From Saposhnikovia divaricata (Eukaryota; Streptophyta; Magnoliopsida; Apiales; Apiaceae), in assembly GCA_036435485.1 (NCBI GenBank), contig CM071598.1, positions 121,274,148-121,338,147 of the forward strand: 64,000 nt of DNA. Direction: 5' to 3'. Under the pieces are notes generated by a model, which searched no databases, was not told where the DNA came from, and worked only from the letters and a program-made list of their open reading frames with translations. This document shows positions 48,281 through 58,491 of this stretch, one piece after another. Both the position numbers and the translations under genes were made by a program. Every line of letters starts with the position of its first letter. The stretch's first letter is position 1.

Positions 48281-49082
48281 CAAATAAACTTATTTTTTTC
48301 TGAATTTTGGCAATAATATTAAAAAGGATGGATCTTGACCTCTGTACGGTTGGGTCGTCGAGAAATAGTTTTCAAAAAATCGAAACCCTAAATCCTGACG
48401 AAACCCTGTTTAGGGGTTCTAGTCAAAAAGTACTTGACCGCTAAATTACAAAACCAAATAAATTTATTTTTTTCTGAAATTTTGGCAATAACATTAAAAA
48501 GGATGGATCTTGATCTCCGTAGGGTTGGGTCATCGAGAAATATTTTTAAAAAATCGAAATACTAAACCCTGACGAAACCCTATTTAGGGGTTCCAATAAA
48601 ACTACTAGTTGACCGTTAAATTACCAAACCAAATAAAATAATTTTTTTCTAAAATTTTGGCAATAACATTAAAAAGGATGGATCTTGACCTCCGTAGGGA
48701 TGGGTAGTCGATAAATATTTTTAAAAAAATCGAAACACTAAACCTTAACGAAACCCAGTGTAGGGGTTCCAGTCAATGTACTAGTTGACTGTTAAATTAC
48801 CAAACCAATTAAAAAAAAATTACCTGACATTTTGGCGATAACATTAAAAAGAATGGATCTTGACCTCCGTAGGGTTGGGTCATCGAGAAATATTTTTTAA
48901 AAAATCGAAACACTAAACCCCCTTAAACCCTAACGAAACCCTATATAGGGGTTCTAGTCAAAATATTAGTTGACTGCTAAATTACCAAACCAAATAAATT
49001 TATTTTTTTCTGTAATTTTGGCAATAACATTAAAAGGATGTATCTTGACCTCCATACGGTTGGGTCGTCGAAAAATATTTTT
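48281..49082 (+). repeat. Tandem array, about 4.6 copies of a 175-bp unit
   Basis: Units start at about 48281, 48455, 48630, 48806 and 48991 (periods 174, 175, 176, 185). Each contains TTTTGGCAATAACATTAAAA, GGATGGATCTTGACCTCCGT, GGGTTGGGTC(A/G)TCGA and ACGAAACCCT..TAGGGGTTC. Copies differ by point changes and small indels. Confidence 0.9.
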
Positions 49083-49124
49083 GGCACGCACCCCGTTACC
49101 GGAATCTGTACTATTATAACATTT

Positions 49125-49596
49125 GCTTTAAGATGCGGCACAACCGAGCCTTTTTATTTTTTGATTATTTTTTCCCAACACTAGAATGAGTATCTATTAA
49201 CATCCGTATGATTCGATCGTCGAAGAAATCATTTAAAAAAAATCATACAGTGAATCTGGCACGCGCCCCGTTATTGGAATCGATACTATTACGATGTTTC
49301 CGTCAAGATGCGGCACAACTGAACCTTTTCATTTTTTAATCATTTTTTCCCAACACTAGAATGAGTATCTATTAAAAATGATTAAAAATGAAAAGGCTCA
49401 ATTGTGCCTTATCTTAAAGGAAACGTTGTAATAATACGGATTCCGATAATGGAGCGCATGTCAGATTTATTGAATGATTTTTTAAAAAGATTTTTTCGAC
49501 GATCGAACCATACGGATGTTAATGGATACTCATTCTAGTGTTGGGTAAAAATAATCAAAAAATGAAAAGGCTCGGTTGTGCCGCATCTTGACGGAA
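49125..49596. repeat. Long inverted repeat, arms about 220 bp, loop about 26 bp
   Basis: The left arm (49125-49348) and right arm (49375-49596) are reverse complements with scattered mismatches. Shared blocks include AAGATGCGGCACAACCGAGC, CCCAACACTAGAATGAGTAT and AACATCCGTATG with CGATCGTCGA. The left arm overlaps a partial direct duplication (about 49084 and 49256). Transcribed, it would fold into a long hairpin. Confidence 0.88.
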
Positions 49597-49829
49597 AATA
49601 AACTAAAAAATTAATTCAAAAATAAAAAAATAATTTTGAGCTAATTTTTACTCTTTTACATGTAAATAAGATATATATATAAAAATGAATAATTTTTTTA
49701 ATTATATTGCATACATACATATAAATAAACATGATATTTATTTTATTTTAAATTAATATATTAATTAAGAAAAATAAATTACAAAAATTAAAAAAAAATG
49801 ATGAAAATTAGGATGAAAAAATGAAGGTG

Positions 49830-50160
49830 GCAATTTTTCCCCCCAATCCCAAAATTATTTACATGCCCTTTCCGTCTTTCCCCCTTAAACGAAAATCACA
49901 CTCCCCCCCTTTTCCCCCTTTTACCCTGCTCTCTCTCTCAACTTGATGAAAACACAGAACCCCAAACACACTCCACACCACACAAAACCTAAACACACTC
50001 CACACCAAACACAGAACACACTCTCATTTTATCGATTCCAATCAAAATATAAACTCTAGCTTTTTCTTTTTGTTCACACCTATAGGATCGATTTGCTTTG
50101 ATGAAGTCTCGATTTGCTCTCTTCTTTACTCGATTTTTCCATCAATTAGTAAGTACATAC
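49830..50160 (+). promoter_or_regulatory. Promoter/5' UTR-like segment of element G
   Basis: C-rich and CT-rich runs, ACACTCCACACCA repeats and a short exon-like piece ending AATTAG before GTAAGTAC at about 50149. In style it resembles the leader of element F. Inference only. Confidence 0.3.
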
Positions 50161-50540
50161 TATCCTATGCAATTAAGAGCTAAAAGTTTGTTCATGAATT
50201 TGCTAGAGTTGTTCAAACTTTCAATTTTTAATTATGTTAAGGTTAATTGTGTTTGTTAATTTATATGTCTACTTTTGCTACTTTAGTTGGGTTTGTTTGT
50301 ATAAGTTTTAATTTTGTGACGTATTCTTGTTAATTGCCCTGTGATGTTTTATTATACATACAAATCTGTAGATATGTGTTCTTAATTAGATCTAATATAT
50401 TTTGTTTTTAGTTTATGTATATTAGGAAGGAGAGAAGAATGCATTCCCTGTTATTTAAATATAGTTTTAGAGTACTTCTTTTGGCATTTGGCAAAATAAG
50501 TTATGCGTATGAATTGAGACAAATCATTTCTATCATGTAG
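50160..50540. other. Intron-like AT-rich sequence in element G
   Basis: Between a GTAAGT-type donor and a CATGTAG acceptor preceding an ATG at about 50540. No other feature is seen. Confidence 0.3.
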
Positions 50541-50604
50541 ATGGCTCAGCTGCCTGAGGGTATCACTGAATTGCTGCATCATGAAAAGCTGCCTACGCCT
50601 TTGG
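50541..50604 (+). other. Exon-like piece of unknown origin in element G
   Basis: Open from an ATG after TAG: MAQLPEGITELLHHEKLPTP, then a GTATTTG donor-like site near 50603. No family is recognised. Confidence 0.25.
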
Positions 50605-50633
50605 TATTTGTTGTGGTTCTTTCTTTTGCATCA

Positions 50634-50715
50634 TGGCCGGCTTCAAGATCGAATGGCAGGTGGTAAAGAGGAGTACAATGCCTTCTTTTATTCCCTAGTA
50701 TCAACTGATACACAG
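50634..50715 (+). pseudogene. Captured exon of XPB/ERCC3-type DNA helicase
   Basis: The frame reads GRLQDRMAGGKEEYNAFFYS and then LVSTDTQ, followed by GTACTC as splice donor. This matches a highly conserved C-terminal segment of the TFIIH helicase XPB/ERCC3 (K.QDRMAGGKEEYNAFFYSLVS.DTQ). Only about 27 codons are present, just after the position where helicase motif VI would lie, so no enzyme is encoded. It lies in element G on the plus strand and continues open to 50790 without further similarity. It is a transduplicated host fragment. Confidence 0.78.
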
Positions 50716-51252
50716 GTACTCCGCAATTTCCTTCGCACACGAGGTTTCAAAGCTTCAAACTTTAAAATGTCATATGGTATGTTTATCTGACATGTAAATT
50801 TTTTTGACAGAGGAATATGCTAAATTTGGGTATATGAAGATAATAGCAGAAGACCTAAATCAATTGGGAGAGGGCTGGCTTACTTATACATCAGTTGGTT
50901 CTGTATATTTCCGATGTTGGTTATTGATAAGTGGATTTTATATCCACTTGGATCGCTTCAATTCGGCTTAAATTGATTGTCTTGGACTTAAGTTTGTTAT
51001 AGTTTTGATGTGTTTTGTGCAGGTTTGTAAGAATGTCGATTATGGTTCATACTTCCATCATTTTTGGACTTAAATTTGTGCAATGGAATGAAGAATGGAG
51101 TTGTCATTAAACTCTCATGAAGGTTCCTAAGTCGAGGGAAATAAAAAATGTGATCTAACGTAAAAAGAACGGGCGAAAATGGAGCAAGAACGAAGGAATT
51201 AGAGCTGAAAAACGATGCGACGGAGAGCCTGAGGCACAGGCTGCGCGCGCGC

Positions 51253-51905
51253 TAGGGCTGCACATGGGTTCCAAAACCCGACCAAACCGACCCAAACCGA
51301 CCCTCTTTTTAACCGATCAAACCGAACCATTCAAAACCATGGGTTAAACGGGTTAATTTTTAAAAAACCCGAACTAATTGGGTTGGGTAAGAGTTTAGCA
51401 AATTTTAACCCTTAACCAACCCAACCCGTTTACATAAAATGCATAAATTTTTGCATATTTTCTGAATATTTTATATATTTTCTGCATATTTTCTATAAAT
51501 TTCTGCACTATAAAATTTTTTTGCATTATATAAATTTTCTGCAACACTTTCTAGAACATTCTGCAACACTTTTTGGCTTCTGCAACATTCTGCAACACTT
51601 TTGGCAACATTCTGCAACACTTTTGGCAACATTCTGCAACACTTTCTGACTTCTACAACTTTTTCTGCAACATTTTCTACGAAGTGCAAAATTTTCAACG
51701 ATGTGCGGGATTTTCTGCAAAGTTCTTCCGATTAGCAAATTTAACCCGACCCAACCCGAACCAAACCGAATTAATTGGGTTGGGTCGAGGTTGGGTTACA
51801 ATTATTTTTTTAAGTTAATGGGTTGATTTTTTATAAAACCGAACTAATTGGGTTGGGTCGGGGTTTGACAAAAAACCGACCCAACCCTACCCATGTGCAG
51901 CCCTA
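51253..51905. mobile_element. Element I: hAT-type MITE in LTR H
   Basis: 653 bp with perfect 17-bp inverted ends TAGGGCTGCACATGGGT and ACCCATGTGCAGCCCTA, flanked by the 8-bp duplication GCGCGCGC (51245-51252, 51906-51913). An 8-bp duplication and TAGGGCTG-type ends indicate the hAT superfamily. Subterminal AACCCGACCCAA-like repeats occur in both ends. The centre (51440-51700) holds TTCTGCAACA(C/T)T-type tandem repeats. The 3' LTR of H lacks the insertion, which proves the borders. It encodes no transposase. Confidence 0.92.
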
Positions 51906-52188
51906 GCGCGCGCGGTGCTAAAAAATTACAATTTTGCCCTTATTCACTGTTTTGGCCATATCTTGAGTTCTATAAGTCCGTTTTGGACGATATTACTGTC
52001 CACGCGAAGAAAACGAGATTCTCTATCATTCTAAAGTGGTTCAGAGGTCCAATTACGACTGGAACGGCCCAGAAATATTGAAGAAAAGTCAGCTATGAAT
52101 TTTCCTTAAAAACAGAATCAGTTTAGGAAACGTATTCTATTTTAATTCTGATTTGGTAGTTTCCTTGCTGGGCAAGACTTCTAGAGCC

Positions 52189-52196
52189 TATTTAAA
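52189..52196 (+). promoter_or_regulatory. TATA-like box of LTR H (5' copy)
   Basis: TATTTAAA in a GAGCC context; the same box is at 56823-56830 in the 3' LTR. Confidence 0.5.
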
Positions 52197-53099
52197 CACA
52201 TCCTACCATTGTAATTTGTATCATCATTACATATCAATTACTTAGGTTTATTTGTATCTTTTCATACTTTGTTTTTTATCATGGTTTCATCAGATCCCAT
52301 GATGACGAGAGGTTCGATTATGAACTAATCGTTGTCATGGGATTCTAACGGATTTATTTATGGAGCTTTGGTATTTTGATGCTTTAAAAATCTGTGTGTG
52401 ATGTATATTTGATATCCTTGTATGGTTATTCTTAATGCTTTTAGATGCGTAGCTAACATATAAATTGAATTGTTAATCTCTTGCGAAACGAGAGTTGATC
52501 TTGAGATTTAGAACTTGCCATGCTAGCATAGGATAGGTTGATGTTTAATATCATGATTTGTGGTGTAAATAGAGATATTATGCTGCCTTATGTGATCAAT
52601 ATGGATAACTTGTTCTTCAACCGTTATGTTTTCAAATTCTATAGAGATATAGGGTCTAAGCATAATTGGTGTCTATTCATCTTCTATCTCTTTTGTGGAT
52701 GTATGTTTAGTTTGTTATTCGTATACTGAGAAGTAGCGTATACTTGTTTCGTGTTGTCCGATCAGATATCATAACCATTGCATATAGTGATTAAAGGCGT
52801 CAGATCTACGCGAAGTATTTAATGAAGTTAGGATCCCATGTTTACTCTAGTAGAAGTAATTCGATTCCAATTCTCATTAGTTAAGTAATTCTTAGTTTGT
52901 TAATTTCCTTTTTAGTTAATTTTAGTTAATCAATCCCAATCTTGTTAATTATCTTAGTAGTGAGTAATAACCATAAATTGTTGCATAGGTACATTGACTG
53001 AATTAAAACCTAAACCAGATCCCTGTGGGAACGAACTCGACTTATTCATATATTACTTGTGACCATGTACGCTTGCGTGATTTTGTGTAAACAAGTTTT

Positions 53100-53117
53100 T
53101 GGCGCCGCTGCCGGGGA
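53100..53117 (+). promoter_or_regulatory. Element H primer binding site
   Basis: TGGCGCCGCTGCCGGGGA, six bases after the LTR end. This is the site typical of Athila/Tat elements, which to my knowledge matches tRNA-Asp. Confidence 0.85.
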
Positions 53118-53259
53118 TCATCGGTGTTTTATTTTTAGTTTATGTGCTTGTCATTAGTGGTCGTTAGAGTTCACTGACTCGGATTGTTTTTCTAACCTAT
53201 CTTGTGTAGTTCGTTGGTGTTTCAGGTATGTGTACAGCTATAGCTATAATTGAATTTGA

Positions 53260-54660
53260 AGATGGATTTTCTAACTTACTATGGAGTTCAGCAGGTGGCT
53301 AGTGTTTGTGAGCTATGTGCGGGCGCACATGAGATGAATTAGTGTACCATCTATAGTGCATCAATGAGCTGGAGCAACAATCAAGGTGGCATGCTGCAAC
53401 CACAACAGCCTTATCAACAGTTTCAAGGTCAACAATATGGAGCACAACCTTACAATCACCAGAATTTTCAGCAACAGCAAGGGCAGAATTTTCAGCAACA
53501 GTATGCCCCGTGGCAATTTCAACCTTCGGGTTTTCAGCAACAACAGTCATATGCTGGTTCTGGGCATTCCACTTATGACAAATCCGAATTAGAAGGATTG
53601 AGGTTGATGTTTAAAAGCAACGCTGTATCGTTTAAGACCTTGGAAAATCAGATTGGGCAGATTACTAATGCCTTGTTGAGTAGGCCACAAGGGACTCTTC
53701 CTAGCGACACGGAGGCTAATCCAAGCAAGAGGGAAGTCGAAGATTAGGTGAAAGCAGTTACCTTGAGATCTGGAAAGGCTACAAACGATCAAAAATCAGC
53801 AGCTACGGAAAACGAAGAAGTTCATATTCAGCAGGTTGAGAAATCTACAGGGCCAGAAATTGAGAAATCTGATTTGGTAGCTGAGCAGTTAGACGGTGAA
53901 GTGGAAAAGAGTACGAATCCTGTTGAAAAGTTTCTCCGGAGAATTCTACAAACAGCAATCAGATCTACCTGCCTCATACATATCCAAAGAAATTCTTGGA
54001 ATTTACGGCAGAGGAGGAAGAGTGTTTTGGCAAGTCGGATCCAGTAGAAGTTGCTTTACAAGGAAAGTCCGATACGAAAGATGAGGAACTAGGCTTGGCT
54101 AATCTCTGGGATTCTAAGGTGCTGATTGATGAGGTTGTTTCATGGTCAAATCTTGAGGATAGTGCAATTGAGTCTTTTCTTGAGGAAGATGTTTTGTTAG
54201 AATATGAGAGCAATAAAGAACTTCAAGAGTTGTACAAGAATTTTACTTCCGATGAGATGTTAGAGGAATTGAATGCTATTTGTTCTAAGCATGAAATTCA
54301 ACTTGAGGAGGGTTCTTTTGATCTTAAGTCTGTTGATAAGACTTCTGTTGGTGAACCACCCACTTCCGTTCCTAATCCGTCCATTGCCACTCTTGATCAG
54401 TCTTTGGTAGTTAATAATGAAACTCATCATGTTGAAGGAGTTTCCAAACTCGAGCATAAACCACCAGATCACTTGAGGTAGGTATATTTGGGTCAATCAT
54501 CTACTTTGCCTATTATTATTGTTGCTAACTTGTAAGGTAGTGAAGAGAACATTGTTGCTGACACCTTTGAAGAGAAAAGAAGGCGGAAACTTGTCATCGA
54601 GGATGTAGCCCCGGAAAAGATAATTAAATGGCCATATAGAGATACGGTGTAGAGATTTTC
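53260..54660 (+). pseudogene. gag: Element H gag C-terminal part, broken
   Basis: Begins with a degraded zinc-finger block, SVCELCAGAHEM, where the last Cys follows a stop (about 53305-53345). A Gln-rich tract (QQPYQQFQGQQYGAQPYN and on) and the conserved segment SFKTLENQIGQITNALLSRP follow. VKAVTLRSGK comes right after a TAG at 53745-53747. A frame change near 53995 continues into LPASYPKKF-like and very acidic sequence (54000-54480), and HLRYVYLG-like sequence follows a TAG at about 54480. Usual Athila gag is much longer at the N-terminus; the capsid half is absent. The sequence then jumps directly to the region normally found after integrase (GRQPT-like, 54700), marking the lost pol. Confidence 0.82.
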
Positions 54661-54699
54661 AAGAGAAAAAGCCATTGCCAGGTCTAGCTAAAGACTTTA

Positions 54700-56185
54700 A
54701 ACAAAGGCGCTTCGTGGGAGGCAACCCACGTGTTTCGGTATTTTTATGTATGTTTCCTGCTATCCCTTGTATTTACTTCCATTCAATGCGGACATTGAAT
54801 CTTTTAAGTTTGGGGGTGGTTTGGGGGATAAGTAGTGTATATGTAGTTATTTGTGATTGTGAGTCATTGTGTTCATATAGATATCATGTTTGCATAATAG
54901 TAGTAATTCATGCATATATGTTCGTATTAATTATTTTTGTTTCATGTAGGGCATTCTGTTTTTGTTTCGTATACCATGTGAGTTCATTTTAGTTGCATTT
55001 CATGGCATGCATTTTTCATGATCCCTTAGGACGAGCTAATTCTGATTGGTAGGTCGATGTCTAATTGAGTGTGGTAATGATGAATAGAGGGTTGATTTAA
55101 GTTCCTATGAAATTGACTTGCATGTTACGGGAACAAAACTTTTACACAGTCTCATCGTTTGCTTTTGGGATAGGTTGAGGTCATGCTTGTTTGGTAGCTT
55201 TGAGATTTAATCACTTAATTATATTTAGAATTTTCATTATTCCCTTGATGGCGTAGGATCACTAAAGTCTAAGTTTGGGGGAAACCAGGGATTTCATGCT
55301 AGTTGTTGGCTAGGTGTCAAATGGCTAGTAGTCAGCTCATATTTATATGAGTAGTCTAGGATTGGAAATGAGAAAAGCTCATTCCAGATCGCAAAAAAAG
55401 AAAAAAAAGAAAAAAAGAAAGAGGAAAAAAATAGAAAAAAAAAAAGAAAAAAAGAAAAAAAAAAGAGTCAATAGTTAAATTGTTAAATGCAAAATTAACT
55501 AGGGTGAGCTCTTTAGTACTCGAGCTATTAAGTTCGCGGGGACTTTGTGCCTAGTGACCTAAGGCTTGTATAGTCTGGGATCCACTAACCCAACGCTCGC
55601 TAAATGGGTATTATTGTATAAGCCTTTAGGGGTCTCATCCATTGCACGATTAAATAAGCATGCTTGTATATTATGTGTCGTAGTTGTTAGTAATAAAGCA
55701 TGAATTCCTGGCTAACTTGAATAAGGATGGAGGTGTTTCTAGGTTATGAAGTGTCTACAGTCTATTCTATTTATAAACTTGTGATTGTCTTGGCGAAGAA
55801 TGAGTATGATTTTGATCTAGTATTAGGAGTATATCTGATGAGCATCGCACACACGCACGTTTCTATTCATGTATTGTTAGTATACGGGGATTTAGTCGAG
55901 CTCTATTTGGAGTTAGTTGCATTCTTTGAGATATTTGCTTGCTAGTTGGTTTGGTTAGTTCGAGGGGGTCCTTGCATTTTCATATTAGTTGCATTCATGC
56001 ATTGCATTGTGTTTGCATTGTTTATTTAGATGGATTTTGTGGGTACATTCGCTATAGGCCCTCACGAGACCTTACTCGTCCACTAGGGCTGCCTAGGGGT
56101 TTAAAGGGCTTGTTGCATATGCCAAATGCAACCGTGATCACCTACGGAAGTGGTACTAGTTAGTTGTAAATAGTTTATTTGTTTA
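54700..56185 (+). other. Long 3' non-coding region of element H
   Basis: 1.5 kb with AAGTTTGGGGG phrases at about 54806 and 55270, an A/G-rich run of about 75 bp (55393-55467), and short AT-rich ORFs that look random. Athila elements commonly have such a spacer, sometimes with an env-like ORF; none is visible here. Confidence 0.6.
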
Positions 56186-56221
56186 TGCTTGAGGACAAGC
56201 ATCGGTTTAAGTTCGGGGGTG
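56186..56221 (+). promoter_or_regulatory. Stem-loop and polypurine tract of element H
   Basis: TGCTTGAGGACAAGCA (56186-56201) can form a 6-bp stem with an AGGA loop. It is followed by TTTAAGTTCGGGGGTG, the purine-rich plus-strand primer ending at the 3' LTR border. Confidence 0.75.
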
Positions 56222-56838
56222 TGATAAGTGGATTTTATATCCACTTGGATCGCTTCAATTCGGCTTAAATTGATTGTCTTGGACTCAAGTTTGTTGTAGT
56301 TTTGATGTGTTTTGTGCAGTTTTGTAAGAATGTCGATTATGGTTGATGCTTCCATCATTTTTGGAGTTAAATTTGTGCAATGGAATGAAGAATGGAGTTG
56401 TCATTAAACTCTCATGAAGGTTCCTAAGTCGAGGGAAACAAAAAATGTGATCTAACGCAAAACGAACGGGCAAAAATGGAGCAAGAACGAAGGAATTAGA
56501 GCTGAAAAACAACGCGACGGAGAGCTTGAGGCGCAGGCTGCGCGCGCGGTGCTGAAAAATTACAGTTTTGCCCTTATTCACTGTTTTGGCCATATCTTGA
56601 GTTCTACAAGTCCGTTTTGGACGATCTTACTGTCCACGTGAAGATAACGAGATTCTCTATCATTCTAAAGTGGTTCAGAGGTCCAATTACCAATGGAACA
56701 GCCCAGAAATATTGAAGAAAAGTCAGCTACGAATTTTCCTTAAAAACAGAATCAGTTTAGGAAACGTATTCTATTTTGATTCTGATTTGGTAGTTTCCTT
56801 GCTGGACAAGACTTCTAGAGCCTATTTAAACACGTCCT
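56222..56838 (+). repeat. Element H 3' LTR, first part
   Basis: Starts TGATAAGTGG. Lacks MITE I. Interrupted by element J eight bases after its TATTTAAA box; the rest is outside the window. Confidence 0.9.
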
Positions 56839-57778
56839 TGATACTCCTAAGTTTTGATGATCACAAACAGTAAGCCATTTGGCTTATTAGTAGATATAAA
56901 ACAGCATGCTAGTTGTGTAAAGTTTTGATGATCACAAACAGCAAGCTGATAGCTTGTAGTTTGATATAAAACATCATGTATTTCTGTATTGTACTAACTT
57001 GGTTTTGCAGGGTATAATAGCTTACTGATTGTATGTTCAGTTTGTCACAAACAGCAAGCCATTTGTACAAACAGCAAGCCATTTGCAACTGTTCAGAATT
57101 CCTGCAGATAAAGATCAACTAGACATATCTATGTTCTCAGGAAACTTGGTTCATGATATGGAAATGCAAAAGTATAAAGCCATGTATCTGTTCAGTTCAC
57201 CAGAACCAAAACAGCAAGCTGACATGAACTTGCTATGTTATTTCGGTACTGTACTAACTTGGTTTTGCAGGAAAAATTAGCTTACTGATTATATAATCAG
57301 TATATCTCAAACAGCAAGCCAAATGCATGGACAATCAGCATACCAGTCTCACAAACAGCGTGCCAGCTTCACAAACAGCAAGCTGATTGTGTCTGACAGA
57401 ATTAAAGAAGGCTTCGGTTTTCAAAGAGTATCAAGTGTAAATGATGTTAGTCACATGTAAGGGCCCTCTGAACGTTACATAACATATCAAACACTCAGAT
57501 CTTAAACACATTGGGAGACAAGATATTCTCTTGTTTAAAATAAAGAAAGTAAGATCCACTTTATCTTATTTTAATCCACCACTCAAAGACAACACATGGG
57601 ACACATCATAGCAAATATTCTCTCCATGTTTCTTGACTCTATACACGCTCCATCTCTTCTGAATTTGCAGAACATCAAGCTCCTTCATTACCAAAAACAC
57701 AAAAACACTTCTAACGGTCTCTTGAGAAATTCTATCCGTTGGAGCCTTTCAAATTATGTTTAATTGTTCTTGTTTACC

Positions 57779-57786
57779 TATTTAAG
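57779..57786 (+). promoter_or_regulatory. Probable TATA box of LTR J
   Basis: TATTTAAG in an ACC..AGCTGCTC context. A TA-rich run at about 57913-57928 is an alternative. Start site not determined. Confidence 0.4.
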
Positions 57787-58302
57787 AGCTGCTCTTTTTC
57801 AGTTCTTATGATCCATCATTGAATATCTATCAAGTGCAGAAACAAGAAACTATACACAACCACCAAGCTTACATTGCAAAATCTTTCTAAACCTTTCAAA
57901 CCCCTATATACACGTATATATATATATTCAGAGGGTTCATAGGTTGAGTTGTATTTATTCAAATCATTGTATTGTTCAAGTTGTAATTGATTTGTTGCTG
58001 TACAAGGTTGGCTTAAGGTTTAGGGTGGGTCGAACTAGGCTAGAGAAGGATACTTGGGAAGTATTGCTTAGAGAGCTAGTTCAGCACAGGAAACAGCAAG
58101 CCATTTGTAAGCAGCAAGGGTGTAAGGGAGATATATTGTTGGATCTTGTAATTGGATTATAGTTGATCAATAATATATTCTCTTACCAAGTTTGGTAAGG
58201 GACCAGGACGTAGACCATAGGGGATTAGGGGTCGAACCTGGCTAAAAGATTGTGTGTCTCTTTTACTTACTGTTTATATTCTTTCTGCATTGCATTTTAG
58301 AT

Positions 58303-58322
58303 ACAAACAGCGTGCTGTTTGT
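58303..58322 (+). repeat. Palindromic version of the J motif
   Basis: ACAAACAGC-GT-GCTGTTTGT, with 9-bp arms. A second, AAACAGC-AA-GCTGTTT, lies at 58338-58353. Confidence 0.85.
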
Positions 58323-58437
58323 GAACTGTGTTATTACAAACAGCAAGCTGTTTTCAGTTATTATCAAAACAGCTCATAAATTCACATTAATAACCATAAA
58401 CACCTATTCACCCCCCCTCTAGGTGTTGTTTTTCAAT

Positions 58438-58449
58438 TGGTATCAGAGC
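58438..58449 (+). promoter_or_regulatory. Element J primer binding site (initiator tRNA-Met)
   Basis: TGGTATCAGAGC, two bases after the LTR end. Confidence 0.93.
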
Positions 58450-58491
58450 TTTGGTGTACTAACATTTCTGTAACAGGAAAGTACAGATCCT

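Larger units (their letters stand above)
47667..50924. mobile_element. Element G: CACTA-like transposon, left part
   Basis: Starts CATTACAAGAATTCCCAG at 47667, close to the CACTACAAGAA terminus with one C to T change. It is followed by roughly 380 bp packed with (A/C)CAACGGA(A/T) and TCCGTTG units in both orientations (47690-48055), the usual look of CACTA subterminal repeats. Then come a tandem array, a long inverted repeat, a promoter-like leader and an XPB-like exon. The right end is outside the window because element H inserted at 50924. Without it the CACTA call remains probable, not certain. Confidence 0.6.
50925..53093 (+). repeat. Element H 5' LTR, containing MITE I
   Basis: Starts TGATAAGTGG and ends TGTGTAAACA. 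Without the MITE and its duplication it is about 1.5 kb. Closely similar to 56222-56838 over the shared part. TATA-like TATTTAAA at 52189-52196. Confidence 0.9.
50925..56838 (+). mobile_element. Element H: Athila-like LTR retrotransposon lacking pol (right end outside window)
   Basis: 5' LTR from TGATAAGTGG at 50925, primer site, partial gag, long 3' non-coding region, purine tract and 3' LTR from 56222, which element J interrupts at 56838. The primer site TGGCGCCGCTGCCGGGG, the Gln-rich gag followed by VKAVTLRSGK, and the long spacer with AAGTTTGGGGG phrases are the marks of the Athila/Tat gypsy group. RT, RNase H and integrase are absent, so it would have needed another element's enzymes. 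The left flank is GTTAT (50920-50924). Confidence 0.88.
56839..58435 (+). repeat. Element J 5' LTR
   Basis: 1597 bp, TGATACTCC...TTTTCA. The first 140 bp contain a tandem duplication starting GTTTTGATGATCACAAACAG (about 56851 and 56922). A second block, GTACTAACTTGGTTTTGCAG followed by TAGCTTACTGATT, occurs at about 56991 and 57250. At least eight CAGCAAGC cores lie in this LTR. Confidence 0.93.

Noticed and set aside
51471..51738. Cys/Gln-rich ORFs with repeated peptide units on the minus strand
   Set aside because: They are the translation of TTCTGCAACATT-type tandem repeats inside the hAT-type MITE.
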